A stretch of 64,000 nucleotides of DNA from Oxytricha trifallax. Taxonomy: Eukaryota; Ciliophora; Spirotrichea; Sporadotrichida; Oxytrichidae. Location of the stretch: assembly GCA_000711775.1 (NCBI GenBank), contig ARYC01000828.1, positions 1-64,000 on the forward strand, given 5' to 3'. Both the position numbers and the translations under genes were made by a program. Of this stretch, positions 23,101-35,300 are shown piece by piece (the first letter of the stretch is position 1; each line of letters begins with the position of its first letter). The notes under the pieces are model-generated. The model was not told the DNA's origin, did not search any database, and saw only the letters and a program-made list of their open reading frames with translations.

Positions 23101-24590
23101 GTCATGCTTAGAATTTAAATTACACAATAATTATCATTTGAAAAAGTGGATCATAACAGTTTTTGTTTAAAAGTATAGTATTTGAATATACTCGACCGTG
23201 ATGAGCTCCCAAAGTATTCACAGTTTATATAAATATAAATTATATAAATTTATAACAGTACTGGCTGGCAGATTGTCAAAGGCATCATTGACTCCCATTA
23301 TTATATATTTATCCTCGTTTAGTTCGAGTCTATGATCCCCTCATAATTAAACTAATTATTATAATTATAGAAAAAAGCTTATTTAAATATAGAAATCACT
23401 GATATTTTATATTATACCAATCCTTTTATATTATCAAATAAATTATTTCAAATTCATTTGTTATTAATACAATTATAATTATGTAGAAAAATCTTTATAT
23501 ATTACCGATTTTAAATAATTATAATATCTGATTTTTTAGCATCTTTAATTAAGTTGAGTATTAATCTATAAACCTTGATAGAATATATAATAAAATATCA
23601 TATAATAAATATAATAGATATGTCATTTTTGCTTAAAATCTTTTTTGTTAAAATTTCTTTCATAAATTACTTTGTAATCTTTATTTTAACCTCATTATGT
23701 AAATTTATATTTTTAAAAAATAGTGTTGATATGTTAATAATTATATTTGAAAAATCAAATTTTATTCCACATTGACAGATAGATACATCTTACTACAAAC
23801 ATTAGTTTTCAAATTATTTTGCACTGCAAATTGTTACTTTTATTTTAGTCATAAATTTTACGAGTTTCTGCACTGATACTGATATCAAATTAGTATTTTT
23901 TAAAGTAATTTTATAACTTTATATACTTTTATAATAATAATTAAAAGTATTTCTTTGAATACAATTTACTCATAAACATAGAATTTATATCGTAGTCCTC
24001 AGGGATGCGACTGTTTTAACTGCCATTTTTAGAGCTATTAGAATTGACTTGCTGTTGCTTATAGTGATAAAGATCTTACTCATCAAATAGCATCTCCACG
24101 CTGCTCTTGTTTTCATTGTTTCCTGCAATTCCTTGATTTTCATTTGTTGTTTTAACATTATTTGATATTAATAATATAGCAAATGAGTTTACATTCTAAA
24201 TTGAGAAAGAATTAGTTGAAAAATAAATAATTAAATATTTATTATTTATATAGTCTTCTTCCTCGACATCTTCATGATCATCTGCATTTCTCATTGATGG
24301 TTCGTATTACTGCCTGCATCCCTTTCACTTAATTCGAATAAATATACTCTTAATCAACTCATCTAATAGCAGCACTAATGAAAATATTTTACAATATATA
24401 CTTATATTTCATCGTGTCTAATTTCCTCCCTTCACTTTTACTTCTCCTATTATTAACCTGGAGAGTATTTTAAACATCCCCTTTTACATTCTCTTTATGC
24501 CCAATTTACTGTGATAATTTGTAATACTCCCAGTTTTTGTTCTATTTTATCAAGTCTTTCGCCTTCATCAGTGGTTTAATGCTAATTTAT
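17158..24590 (-). CDS. voltage-gated/cyclic-nucleotide-gated-like cation channel, split germline gene
   Basis: The N-terminal islands (24590 to about 21160) are acidic and Gln/Asn-rich (DEYEQQMENIISKYDHNG-like, DADSLPDVEDILEEEDN), then FPYDRLKNIWNKVMMLVV. Transmembrane islands follow. S1-S2: IELGIGSLFIIDIIVNFI (about 21060-20940). S3: IPFQYLDFSS (about 20780). A long Gly/Thr/Ser-rich S3-S4 loop (20690-20515). S4: LTRLPRLYELLRILRLFK (20450-20300). S5: VHLVSCFYFMVASFKDFD (about 20150). Pore and S6: YWAFQTLTT, WMIFGVAFYSFTIGYLQ (19980-19800). The CNBD is LKPMKVYSKDILYSQGDN (18600) plus FYFGDLEILIKRYRKLG (17290). This is the KCNH/CNG/HCN plan. IESs at 17315-18447 and 18645-19279 are mobile elements, and removing them keeps the frame. 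There is an in-frame TGA at 19321-19323 and a slip in the pore island. Confidence 0.8.
17315..18447. mobile_element. deleted derivative of the Rep element acting as an IES
   Basis: About 310-bp inverted repeats (17317-17630 and 18125-18446) begin ATTGCTAAAGTATAAC and contain the same TGTACAATGTACAAT iteron clusters and GGCGTAC box as the Rep element at 61978-64000. Between them are short coding remains that resemble the two ends of the rep gene (for example KSFETRML and EFTEAMIREDEKFPFSEVEL); the middle is absent. It sits within the CNBD code of the minus-strand channel. Removing it at pointer ATA (17312-17314 / 18445-18447) joins NIPF to MQLEVFYFGDLE in frame. Confidence 0.8.
18645..19279. 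mobile_element. 635-bp foldback element with 8-bp direct repeats, IES of the channel gene
   Basis: The arms start GGCTAAGGTG and are inverted copies over about 290 bp around a central AT-rich loop. The element is flanked by AAGAATTT on both sides (18637-18644 and 19280-19287). An 8-bp duplication is typical of hAT-like transposons, but could equally be an IES pointer. Removing it with one repeat copy restores the channel frame (QKKVKFFNKKYSYFQW). No ORF for a transposase: non-autonomous. Confidence 0.75.
23345..23990. other. AT-rich stretch inside the channel gene, probably IES
   Basis: There is no convincing coding frame; the open frame at 23575-23775 on the plus strand is low-complexity Ile/Phe/Lys. 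Coding islands of the minus-strand channel lie on both sides (ELNEDKYIIMGVNDAFDN at about 23320 and MLFDEQDLYHYKQQQVNSN at about 24080). Confidence 0.45.
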
Positions 24591-24799
24591 TATTTATAGG
24601 TGGAATAATGATAATAATTATAAAAATTAATTGGAACTTTTTTTCTTAAAAGTTAGGTATTCAAAACCCCAAAACCCTTTCAGTAGTTTAATTGAGTTTT
24701 TGATTGATGAAAGTAGACTATTAGTGCATACTTTATTAGGGTTTTAATAGGGTTTATGTAGGGGTTTAATGTTTAAATATTAGTATTTTAAGTGAGTAT

Positions 24800-25844
24800 A
24801 TGAGAGGTTTGGGGTCTATTTATGACAGTGAGTATATAGATTTATTGTTTAAGTTGCGATATGGATGTGATTAATAAAGTGAATAACTCAAACCTATTCT
24901 TAATTATACGTCTATAGCAAGGCTACTCCATAAATCTCCTGCAACTGTGAGGTCTCACTGTCTATTAGCATTGAATTTAAAGAGATAGCATCTTGATTCT
25001 AAGCCTAAGTGACCCTCAAAATTTTAGCAGCATCATATCGACTATCTAATTAATGATAAGACTCTTAAATACTGGGCTCATTTCTCTCTATCCTAGAGGG
25101 CTGTGATGTTTCATCGCCAATTTCCTGAGCTTCACATATCTGCTTAATCGATAGCTAACATATATAAAAAGAACGGAATCTTACAAGACAGTCAATCGCA
25201 TTAAGAGAGTCATTGACTTTAATGCTCATTTTATAAGACTAATTCAAATTATATATTCGATTAAATGCAGAGGTCTTAAGAGCATAATTAAAGTTCATAC
25301 ACGCTGATGAGGCAGTATTTACATTCAATACCTTTATATCAAGGTCTTGGTACAAGAGGTATAGTCATATAGAAGTTTATGACTAAAAAGTTAAGGTTTA
25401 AACTCATGCTATTCTTGGTGGGATAAGTGAAGATAGTGGCCTCGAGACTATGTTATTCACCCTCGTTCTATAAAGACTGAATAATATATTAAGTTCTTGC
25501 AATAACTAAGAGATAAGTAGGCGGACTAAGAGATTATTATATTCATTTATTACTTGTCAGTTCATAAAACTAAAGACTCAAGGAAGGAATATGAAAAGCT
25601 AAATATAACACCTGTTTTTAATGTTCCTTACAGCCCTTAGTTCAATGGAATTGAATTATATTGGGGGTTATTGAAAGGTCATTATAAGAAATTGCTGCTC
25701 TACCATCTGATGCATGATTTAAAGATAGATACAGTCAATTTTATTAAGAGTGCTGCTAAAAGAGTCAGTGATGAGAAAACTAAAGTGTGCGCGAGAGAAG
25801 TGAGATTTTATGTTTATAAATAAGTATTATATTTAAAAGAATGA
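24800..25844 (+). pseudogene. TBE B transposase (42K type), broken
   Basis: DDE transposase of the Tc1/mariner-IS630 group, expected to cut at the TBE ends and implicated in germline DNA elimination in Oxytricha. It starts MRGLGSIYDSEYIDLLFKL and ends at TGA 25842. A helix-turn-helix-like N-terminus (SIARLLHKSPATVRSHCLL) precedes the DDE core (DNLSVHKT-like region, FNGIELYW with the last Glu). Compared with copy E it has TGA for Arg at 25010-25012 and a frame slip near 25180. It keeps the four residues SQRA that copy E lacks. It converges with the 22K gene, with 6 bp between stops. Confidence 0.9.
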
Positions 25845-25850
25845 ATAAGT

Positions 25851-26641
25851 TCACATATTAAATTTGACCGTAAAGTGATTTGGCTTCTCTTTTCTTTCTT
25901 CCTCTTAAGGCTTGCTTGGGCTTATGTTTCTTCTTTTAGTTCCAGCCCCTGTATCAATGATCATCTCGTCTGGCTTTTAGAAATCTTTGAAGAGTCTCTT
26001 ACTCAATTCATGCTTTACTTTAGATTTTCTCTCTCTGTTTAATTTTCTGCGCTCTTTCATCAAATATATAGCAGTACCAGGTTTTTCTATAAAGTTATAA
26101 GACTAAGCTTACTAGAGATGAATGGATGCTTCTGCAGTTCCTTCAGCCAGGTCTCTCTGATTTTAATTCCTTGCTTCTCTTTTTCTTCAGGAGAGAATCT
26201 ATAGCGTTTCTTGTGAGCTTCTTAAACTATTTCATTTCAGTACTCAGGTTTCAGAGTTTCAAGGACGCCAAAGAATAGGTTTCTCTCTGGCAACTTATTA
26301 GAGAGTTGCAGCTTTGATGGAAGGTAGAGAGCAACATCTGGATCACTCATAGCATCATCATAGAGATTTTTTACTGAAATTTCAGGGTAGTTAGGTATCT
26401 CGATCATTCTGATTTCATTAAACTTAAAAGCTTTTTTCTCTTCACTTAACAATGCTTTTAAGAATGATATTTTTGTTCCATCCTGTGTCGGCAAGAACAA
26501 TCCAACTATGCTTAATAAGTTAGTTATAAGTGAAAACTTACCTTGCTATACCAAGTATCTGTAAAGATCTTCTTTACTTCTGCATTTTCCAATTAAATCT
26601 TGAGATTAAATTCTCTTCATTGCATCAATCATAGACTCCAT
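25851..26641 (-). CDS. TBE B 22K protein with 36-nt intron
   Basis: It starts MESMIDAMKRIQSQDLIGK at 26641. Exon 1 ends after YRYLVQQ; a GTAAGT...TAG intron of 36 nt (26506-26541) follows, then GLFLPTQDGTKISFLKALL, IEIPNYPEISVKNLYDDAM and DVALYLPSKLQLSNKLPER. The C-terminus matches copy E's. No known domain; the function of the TBE 22K protein is unknown. Some slips may be present in the last third (26000-26240), which I did not resolve base by base. Confidence 0.8.
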
Positions 26642-26829
26642 CTTGCTTCCAGTTTCTATAAATGTTAATGAAATTTAAAATTATGGATATCCATTCTAAA
26701 CTTACTAAAATTTTACTTACTAAATAGGGAGATCCACTTGGAGGTCAACCTGAATCAGATAAATAGATAAAGATGGAGGAACTTTCTCCAAGTTTCAGAG
26801 TTTGAGTTCCATTTTTATCAAACTTTCTC

Positions 26830-27010
26830 CATTAAATTGCTCCTAATAGTAATTAATTTAATTAGGTGGTGCTCCTAATTTATTTAAAACTTAATTAGGA
26901 GGTTAAATTAAAGTTCAAAACCGTATTAGATGGTGCATTAAAAAAATTAAATTTTAAAACCTCCCCTCCTAAATTTACAAGAACAGATTTAGAAGCACCA
27001 ACTAACTTTA
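26830..27010. promoter_or_regulatory. TTAGGAGG/CCTCCTAA repeat cluster between divergent TBE B genes
   Basis: The space between the divergent 22K and 57K starts carries several copies of TTAGGAGG-like and inverse TCCTAAT-like boxes. Copy E has the same type at 59275-59470; copy C has GGTACTAATT boxes at the same place. Position and repetition suggest a bidirectional promoter or protein-binding array. This is inference. Confidence 0.35.
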
Positions 27011-27207
27011 CAAAACACATTTAGGTGCATTTTTATGAATAAAATAGATGGAATAGTATATAAGTTATTTCTAATGTTAAAAAATATAAAACTAATGTCT
27101 CGCACTCTGTTCCCATTAAACCTCTCTAAATCCTTGAGGATATGCTCTTACTTGTGTATAAAGGTAGAATTTAAACAGCTTATATAATTATTAATAGTAC
27201 TTATAAA

Positions 27208-27845
27208 ATGAGTGACAACTTACTAAGAAAAGCGGCACTGCTTGGTATTAGCCAGCAAAAACTTTCTTTCATGAACTAAAAGAAAAATGAGACTTGTGAT
27301 GTCTCTACTTAATATGAACCTGAAATTCTATAACCTTAGATCTCAGACTTTGAATAACAATTCAGTTGTTAAATAGAAATGCAGAGCTAATAAATTCAAT
27401 GCGAATTTCAAATAAAAATGGTTGAAGAGGAGAAAGAGAAAAAAGAAATTAAAGCATTACATCTATGTGAAGAGTGTGAGAAGAACTTCACTTTAAATCT
27501 GCTCTTAAGCGTCATATCTTAGAGTAGCATTCTAACAAGCCAAAGATCTATCTTAAGCATGATAAGAAAGATGGAAAATATTTTTGTCCTTATTGCAATT
27601 TGCAATATAACCATTCAAGGGATTTAAAAGTTCACCTATAAAACCATCATGCAAGAAATTTGAAGTCATAGATCCTGAGACTGGTGAGGTCTTCCTTCAA
27701 AAAAGAAAGCCAAGAGACCCTTTAGAATCTTTGGAACAAGAGTTAAGAAAGAAAATAAGCTTATTGAAGCAGTGAGAAACCTCCCAACTTCTGAGATAGT
27801 TAAAATCACTATGAAGATATAAGCACTAAAGCTCCAATTCTAAAT
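27208..27845 (+). pseudogene. TBE B 57K protein, N-terminal part, cut by TBE C
   Basis: MSDNLLRKAALLGISQQKL starts like copy E (MSANLLRRAALLG). A Gln-rich linker leads to a C2H2 finger (CEECEKNF...) and a second one (CPYCNLQYNHSRDLKVH). One-base slips lie inside finger 1 (about 27500), after finger 2 (about 27660) and near 27755. The gene ends where TBE C begins, just before the kinase-like domain. Confidence 0.85.
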
Positions 27846-27984
27846 CAAAACCCCAAAACCCCTTAGTGAGGTTTATAAGTGATTTGATTTGTAGGGTATA
27901 GTTGGGGTCTTATTGGGGTTAGTAGAGAAAACGCAGGTTTTATATGAATTTAATGAATATTTAATGCGTATTAGTGTACTTAAT

Positions 27985-29432
27985 TCAAACAAATTTTATC
28001 TGTTTATCTTTGTGGTATCTCTTGAACTTAGCTCTCTTTAGTGTGTCAAGTAAATCTGCTAATGATGATCTTGGATATGCTGGAGCTTTTACTATGATCA
28101 TCTCAACAATTTTTTTAATCTCAGTGCATACATCTTCTTGCTTGATATGTTTAACAGCCAAACTAATATATTACTTTTCTTGCTTTGTTCCGAAGTAAGA
28201 CATACTTTCCATATCGCACTCTAAGATAATTGCTGCTACAGCCCAGAAATCCCACTAAACAGAGCGATTAGTCCACTTCTCTCTTATTGGGAAGTACCCA
28301 GGTGTGCCTAGTACTTTAGCTAAAGTCACTATTTCTTACCTTATTGCTCTATTGAAATCAATGACTACTATTTCTAAAGGACAGAGATTAAGCATTACAT
28401 TTTCTGGCTTCAAATCTCTATGAACATACCCCAGATCATGGAGCTCATTCACACCCTTGGTCATTTCCGTGAGTATCTCATTCAAGTCATCTGGGTATCT
28501 ATTATGGTAGAGATAATCTCTTAGAGTAATTTCAAACTTCTTAAGTCGTAATGCAATAAAACCATGTCCAAGAATAACTCCATCGAGTTTTAGCAAGTTC
28601 TTGCATTACCTTTTATGAGCCTCTCTAAGTATTATATATTCATTGGCAAACTCATTTTGATACTGCTCGTTCCTAATAAGATATTTGAAAGGATATACCT
28701 TATAAGCATACTCATAAACTACTATGAGTTTTGCCTTGTTAGGCACATCAATATGTAAATAGTTGTCAATGCAAAAACTGAGATCTACTGCATTTAATGC
28801 AGGTATATACATAGCCCTCTCTTACAAGCATGCTATATATAATTCATTAGCTGGTTGGTTCATTGACTCAAATCGTTTATGCTTCTTAAGTCTCTCTTCC
28901 TGCTCTCTCTATGACTCTATAGTATTGGACTTTCTCTTGGCTGGTATAAGTTTTTATGTTTCTTTATCTTGCATTAAAAACTCGCTTAAATGATGTTTTT
29001 GCATGTGTCTTTTAACTTTAGCTGAGTGAGTGTAAGACTTCATGCAAGTCGTGCACTAATACCTGCCATCGACTTTATCATGCTTAAAATATACCTTGAA
29101 TTTGCCAGAGTGTATCTCTTTGACATGCCTCTTTAAACTGGATTCGGTTGAGAAGAAATTCAAACACTCCTTGCATTCGAAATGTTTTATTTTTTCTATT
29201 GGCTGCTGTTCCTTTTCTTCTCAACCAATTCATTTTATGTTTAAACTCCTATCTCTGCTCTACCCTTCTTATCTTAAACTTCAATTATGAAGACCTCTGC
29301 TTCAAACTCAAGAGCTCTTAGCTCTATCTCCCTCTCAACATAAATAACCTCTGGATTTTTAGTGGTGCCAAAGTTCAACTATGATTATCCATTGCAAAGA
29401 GAAACTGCTTTTCGATTTAAGTTAGCCGCCAT
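27985..29432 (-). pseudogene. TBE C 57K protein: two C2H2 fingers plus kinase-like domain
   Basis: It starts MAANLNRKAVSLCNGQSQL at 29432. Two fingers: CKECLNFFSTESSLKRH and CTTCMKSYTHSAKVKRH. Then a linker, MYIPALNAVDLSFCIDNYL, and the kinase-like part with HRDLKPENVMLN and VIDFNRAIR, GYFPIREKW. The stop is TGA (27985-27987). One frame slip lies just before finger 1 (about 29190). The catalytic-loop Asp and Lys are kept, and DFG is replaced by DFN as in the other copies. Confidence 0.88.
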
Positions 29433-29599
29433 GTTTAAATTCAAATTTAAATTTCTACTATAAAGCTCTAATAACCTTTCAAGTTATAGTTACTCTGAAT
29501 AGGAGTTGTCACAGCAGCAATAATAGTTGATTTAGAGATGTTAGAGTTCATATTTATACTTAGTTTATTACAATAAGTTTTCTTAATTCATGCTTAATA

Positions 29600-29830
29600 T
29601 TTTTAATTGGTACCAACTTAGAAAAAATTCAGGTTGGTACTGGTACTGGTACCAATTAGGTTTTGAACCATTTTTGGAACTTTTCAATTAAAACCTCATT
29701 AGATTAAAAGTAGGTATTAATTAAGTTTTAGTACTATTAAATTGGTACTAATTAAAATTAAACCGAATTAGTACCAGTACTAATTAAATTTTAACAAATT
29801 TAGTACTAATTTAATGGAACTAAATTGATA
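29600..29830. promoter_or_regulatory. GGTACTAATT repeat cluster in TBE C
   Basis: Many copies of GGTACC, GGTACTGG, GTACTAATT and their inverses fill the gap between the divergent 57K and 22K genes. The cluster matches in position, not in sequence, the TTAGGAGG clusters of copies B and E. It is a likely regulatory or binding array; function is inferred. Confidence 0.35.
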
Positions 29831-29998
29831 AAAAATAAGCTCAATCTCTGCAGTTCTACTTCTGCAAACTTTCTCCACGTATCTTTACAGGGTTGACCTC
29901 CTTTAAGATGCCCTTATTTGAAAGTAAGATTTTAAACAATAGGATCCAGAAGTCTATAAATTATAATTTGAAATTCATTATTAGGATGAGGAACAAAG

Positions 29999-30724
29999 AT
30001 GGAATCACTCAATGATCAAATGAAAAGAGTCGAGGCTCAAGAAATGATATCAAGATTCAGAAGTAAGGAAGATCTACAGTTGGTTTATTCCTTCCAACGA
30101 TGGAAGGTACCAAAATTTCATTCTTGAAAGCAATACTTTGCGAGGAGAAGAAAGCTTTTAAAAATAAAGAGATTAAACTAATAGAAATTCCTAACTACCC
30201 TGAGATTTATCTTTATGAGGATGCCATGTAAGATGAGGAAGTGGTAGTTTACCTTCCTACCAAGAAACAACTCTCTAATAAACTACATAGAGGAACTTTT
30301 TCTTTGGTATTCTTGGTACAATAAAAGAGGAGTATCTCAGAGAAATAATTGAAGAAACACATAAGAAACGATATTCTATCTCTCCTGAAGACTAGAAAAA
30401 GCAAGGCATTCTAATAAGCTCAGCTTGGCTAGAGGAACTTAAGAAGCAACATTATCTTTCAAGTAAGCTTTGGCAAATAACTTTGTCGGAAAATCTGGCA
30501 CTGGTATATATCTTATGATAGAGCATGCAAAGGTTCACAGAGAAAGAAAGTCGCATACAATTCTTGAGGTGAGCAAGAGGCTTTATAAAGATGTCTAAAA
30601 ACCAGATGATATGAACATAGATGCAGGAGCTGGCACTAAGAGAAGAAATATAGGCCCAAGCAAGCCATAAGAAGAGGAGAAGAAAGAGAAGCCTAATCAC
30701 TTTATGGGCCAATTTAATATGTGA
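29999..30724 (+). pseudogene. TBE C 22K protein, broken, intron lost
   Basis: It starts MESLNDQMKRVEAQEMISR. Where B and E have YRYLVQQ plus a 36-nt intron, this copy runs straight into GLFLPTMEGTKISFLKAIL with a frame change, as if the intron and some exon codons were deleted together. Later parts match (IEIPNYPEIYLYEDAM, YLPTKKQLSNKLH) with another slip near 30290. The stop at 30722 faces the transposase stop at 30731. Confidence 0.82.
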
Positions 30725-30730
30725 ATAGAT

Positions 30731-31797
30731 TCATTCGTTTAATTCTAAAACTTATTTATAAACATTAATTCTTCCCTCTCTCTCACAAATTGTTGTCTTA
30801 TCTACGCTCACTCTCTTACAGCTGCTTTGAATCAAGTCTACTGTATCGATGGGCAAGTCATGCATAAGATGATACAGCAGCAGCTTCTTGTAGTGAGTCT
30901 TGATTTAACTCCAGTAGAATTCAATTCCATTAAATTATGGGCTATAAGGAACGTTGTATACAGGAGTTATGTTTAGCTCTTCATAAGCTTTCTTAGACTC
31001 CTTAGTCTTATGAACTGAGAGGTTATCAACAAACAGGATGATCTCTTGGTTACTATACTTCTCTCTGAGCTTATGTAGGAACTCTATATACTACTCTCGC
31101 TTAATAGAGCGAGGGTGAATAACATAACTCTCTAGGCCTGAATCTTCACTTATACCAGCTAAAATTGCATGGGTGACTACCTTCACTTTTTAATCATAGA
31201 CTTCTATATTATCATACTTCTTATACCAAGACTTATTAATAAAGGTGTTGAAGGTGAATACAGCTTCATCAGCATGTATGAACTTGATGTTATTAGTAAT
31301 AGCTCTCTGCATTTAATCATATATATATAGTTTAAATTATTACTATAAAATGGCACTGTAAAATCAATCACTCACTTCACTATGTTGAAAGTCTTGAAAG
31401 TAATACCATTTCTTCTATAAATATTTGGCTATAGTCTAAGGAGAGATACACATGTCAGGAAACTAACGATGAAACATCACATCTCGCTAGTCTAATGGAA
31501 AGTGTGCCCAATACTTCAAAGTCTTTGAGTCGCAGAGGTAGTCAATAGGGTTTGAGTGAACTTTTATTTTCTTGGTGGATGTTTTTTAGTACCAGAATTA
31601 TAATGCTAAACAGCTAACATGCAGTGATATCTAACAGTTGAAGCACTCTTGCACAGGAGCTTTGCTATAGCTGCATAATTCAGTTCTGGTTTGACTTAAT
31701 CTATATTAATACTCGTACCATACCTGAGCTTAAGCAGTAAATCTAAATATTTCTCATCATATATAGACCCTAAATTTCGCTAATTTCTATTTCTCAT
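30731..31797 (-). pseudogene. TBE C transposase (42K type), broken
   Basis: DDE transposase homologous to that of copies B and E but more diverged: MRNRNQRNLGSIYDEKYLD, YAAIAKLLCKSASTVRYHC, DNLSVHKTKESKKAYEELN, PQFNGIEFYWSQIKTHYKK. A slip lies near 31545, after PPRK. The DDE core looks conserved, including the last Glu of GIEFYW. Confidence 0.88.
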
Positions 31798-31902
31798 TTT
31801 GCAAATTGGCCTAATTTCTCTACTAACTCCAATAAGACCCCAACTATACCCTACAAATCTAAGGACTTATAAACCTCACTAAGGGGTTTTGGGGTTTTGA
31901 AT

Positions 31903-32384
31903 GCGGCCTATTTTAAATTTAAGTTTTAAAATATTTTAATTAATTTTGAATTATAAAAGAAGTATTTTTTAACCTATATTAAGTTTAGTTTATTCATAAA
32001 TAAAAACATGAATAATTATCAAATAATTTACTAATAAAAGTAATTAATCTTTAAAATTAAATAATTTAAATATAAAAAAAAAATTATTTCAATTAAACAT
32101 AAAATAGTAAATAAATTACATCTCATTTTAGTAGAAAAATAATTAAATATTTGAAAATTATTTTTAAATAAAATAATTAAAATTTATATAACAATTTAAT
32201 ATAAATGGGAGCAAGTAGCAATAATATAATATTTACCACTTGCGCAATTTTTTAAAAAATGATTTTTTAAAAATCAAGTAAATTTATGAAAAATATTTAT
32301 AATAATGTTTAGAGAATAATTTATATATATTTTTTTTAGTATTTAAGAATTTATTTGTTGATGATATTTTTACTATTTTGACTG
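31903..32384. other. AT-rich spacer, nothing recognised
   Basis: Very AT-rich sequence between TBE C and the first recognisable island of the propeller-channel gene. I see no gene and no remainder of TBE B. Confidence 0.45.
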
Positions 32385-35300
32385 AATGTATTTTGGGCTG
32401 AGAGATTTGTTAACTGAATCTATTTTTTAAAAAGCATAAGTTCCTGATTAGTTCTTGAATCATGGTTTCCTTGTACTTAATGATGGTCAAATTGTTGTTA
32501 TGATTAGCAAATAAACTCTATACTTTTATAGCTTAAATGAAATTTTTCGAGGAAAATGTTCCATCATAAGTGGGAAATTCTCTGGAAATTAAATTCTTTT
32601 ATACACTTTGATTATTTTATTTTCATAAAATTATTTTAATTTTTTTAAGTATATTATATACATACTATATCATCTTAAAATACTGAGGAATTAGTATAAA
32701 AACAACTGTTCTAAATAAAGACATATTAATATTAATATAAAACTAAAAAAAGATAAGCATTTAACCACTTTAGATTTCATTAGATTATGGATAATAAATC
32801 TTTAATTTCATGTTTTCAAATAGCTAAGTTGTAATTGTGGTATGAAAGTATAAACAACGAATAAAAATACAATAATTTAGCAAAAACTTTATATAAAATA
32901 TTTTTAAATCATAAAGAAGAGTTGGGTAATCCACCCAAATTTTTAATCCCGAAAATACTTTGGATTCTTAAAAGAAAACATGGAATGCCAAATTTTTAAA
33001 GAAAGTTGAGTTTTAATTAGATAGCAATCTTAAAATGAGCGATTTCCGTGTGATAGATAACCTGATATTTTTTACGATATCATTTTAAGTAAAAATATCT
33101 GAGTGTGGCTACATGTCTTATGATACATTCCAAATTGGATATAAATGGGATCTCGATTTTAAAGATTACTCATAAATTTAAGACCCTATAGAATCAATTG
33201 TAAAAATTAATGATACGATTTAATATTGAATATGACTTTTAGAAGTAAAAATATTAATTTTATTAATTCAAGGAATATTTTCACAGTTCTAAAAAATTAA
33301 ATTAAAATACATTGAAACTGACAATAATTTCAAAAACTTTAAAACATAATATTTTAGTATAAATCTGTTTAAAATATATCGAAATTTTATCTTTAAAAAA
33401 TTGAATATTTCTTTTATCTAAAAGTACTAACTTATTAGAATATATTTATTTAGATATTTCATTTTTCAATTAGCAATTGATGAGTATATTAAATATTATT
33501 GCAAGTATAGATTTTAAATACGTATAGAATAAAAAGTAAAATAAAAAATTTAAGTTAAATAAATATAACTGCCTTACCTTGATATGCGTATAAATCAGAC
33601 GTGGTAATATACCTACCATTATGTTTTCTACTTCTTATCTGTCTTTTTTCAGCAAAGTTTTGCTCTTATCAATTAGCTCATTTGACATTATAATAAATTT
33701 CGACGATTTTACAAATTTGACTGATTAGACAGTGATTTTTAGTTAAATCCTCTGGATTTACAAATAAGTACAAAGAAGCAAATAAAAATTACTGGATAGT
33801 AAATATGCAAGGGTGATCAAAAATTTAATCGATAATTGTAGAGTACTTTTTATGACATACTTTTTTGTGAATAAATAGGCTTATGCACCAGCATATATTG
33901 GTTTCAATTTTTTCTTAATTGACTTTATTTAAAATTATAGATTTTCTAGATTAATTTGTAATTAATTTAAATTAGAAAATCAGAATTTAATGAGTCTGAT
34001 AAATCAAACAATGCACTTTGACTCTACAATTATCGATTAAATTTTTGATCACCCTTGCATATTTACTATCCAGTAATTTTTATTTGCTTCTTTGTACTTA
34101 TTTGTAAATCCAGAGGATTTAACTAAAAATCACTGTCTAATCAGTCAAATTTGTAAAATCGTCGAAATTTATTATAATGTCAAATGAGCTAATTGATAAG
34201 AGCAAAACTTTGCTGAAAAAAGACAGATAAGAAGTAGAAAACATAATGGTAGGTATATTACCACGTCTGATTTATACGCATATCAAGGTAAGGCAGTTAT
34301 ATTTATTTAACTTAAATTTTTTATTTTACTTTTTATTCTATACGTATTTAAAATCTATACTTGCAATAATATTTAACTAAATACATTTATTTTTAAAACC
34401 TTTTGATTGTACTTTTATTTATTTAATTAATTTAAATATTATCAAATTTCCATAATTATATATAATTTATAAATAATATGTTCCGGAAATTGATACTGAA
34501 AACAAAGTTCCTATTTCAATGAGAAGTTTTTCTGGAGAATCTTTCATAGGACTTTTTTGCAACAAAAGCTACAAAGTTGATAATTATTTCGATAATTATA
34601 TAGTAATCAAGGAAAATCTTTCTTCAAGTTATTTTATATTTGACTTTGATATTGAAAGAAATGATGATGATATTTTTTAATATGCTTTTAAACTTTCTTC
34701 CGAGGACAAGTCATTTATAAATAATTCCAGATTTTTAAAATTGTATGACTATGATACTAAAAATACTACTCTATTTGAGATAAAGAATATCATAAACTAA
34801 AGATCAAGAAAAACTGAAATGAAAGAATGTGAATTTAAAATAAAGGACTTCCCTGATAATTTCAAATTATAATATGCCTAGCTTTATGAGAAAAGTTAGA
34901 TACTCTATCTTTTTGGAGCTATAACTAATAAAAGTAACAAAAATTCCAAATAAGTTACTCTACTTATGGTTGACATCATCTCATTTAAAATAGTCAATTT
35001 GCTGACTTTGAATGGTGTTACTTCAGAGATTACTGATTTGGTGATAACAGATGAATCAATGAATCACTACATTTTAACATCTGATTCTATTTACTAAATT
35101 TATCCTTATTACTCCTCATCAAATGTAGTAGATAAATTTGCAGTTCCCAAAAAGTATCTTCCATTCATTAAAGTTAAAGAAGAAGATTCAGGGCCAAGTT
35201 CATTTGAGCTGTAATATGATTAGATAGTCCTATTTAAAAACACTAATGAGGATTGTGATGTAATAATATGTGATCCTAATAATAGCTTTAATAAATTTGA

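Larger units (their letters stand above)
24662..27845 (+). mobile_element. TBE copy B, truncated on its 57K side
   Basis: It starts CAAAACCCCAAAACCCTTTC after ATT. The inverted repeat continues to about 24790 and matches that of copy E (GTAGACTATTAGTGCATACTTTAT), not A/C/D. Gene order: transposase (+), 22K (-), 57K (+). The 57K gene is interrupted at 27845 by copy C, and the expected kinase part is not found beyond C at 31900, so B's right end is lost. Confidence 0.9.
27846..31899 (-). mobile_element. TBE copy C, complete in length (4054 bp), reversed
   Basis: Both ends carry CAAAACCCCAAAACCCCTTA inverted repeats and are flanked by AAT (27843-27845 and 31900-31902), the known ANT target duplication. 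Gene order is that of a TBE seen from the other side: 57K (-), 22K (+), transposase (-). It lies inside TBE B's 57K gene. The repeat type is that of A and D. Confidence 0.93.

Noticed and set aside
23575-23775. 66-codon Ile/Phe-rich frame
   Set aside because: Low-complexity AT-rich sequence in a probable IES; nothing protein-like beyond composition.
28763-29290. Plus-strand frames in TBE C
   Set aside because: Antisense of the 57K gene; no independent support.
30452-30712. Hydrophobic minus-strand frame
   Set aside because: Antisense of the TBE C 22K gene.
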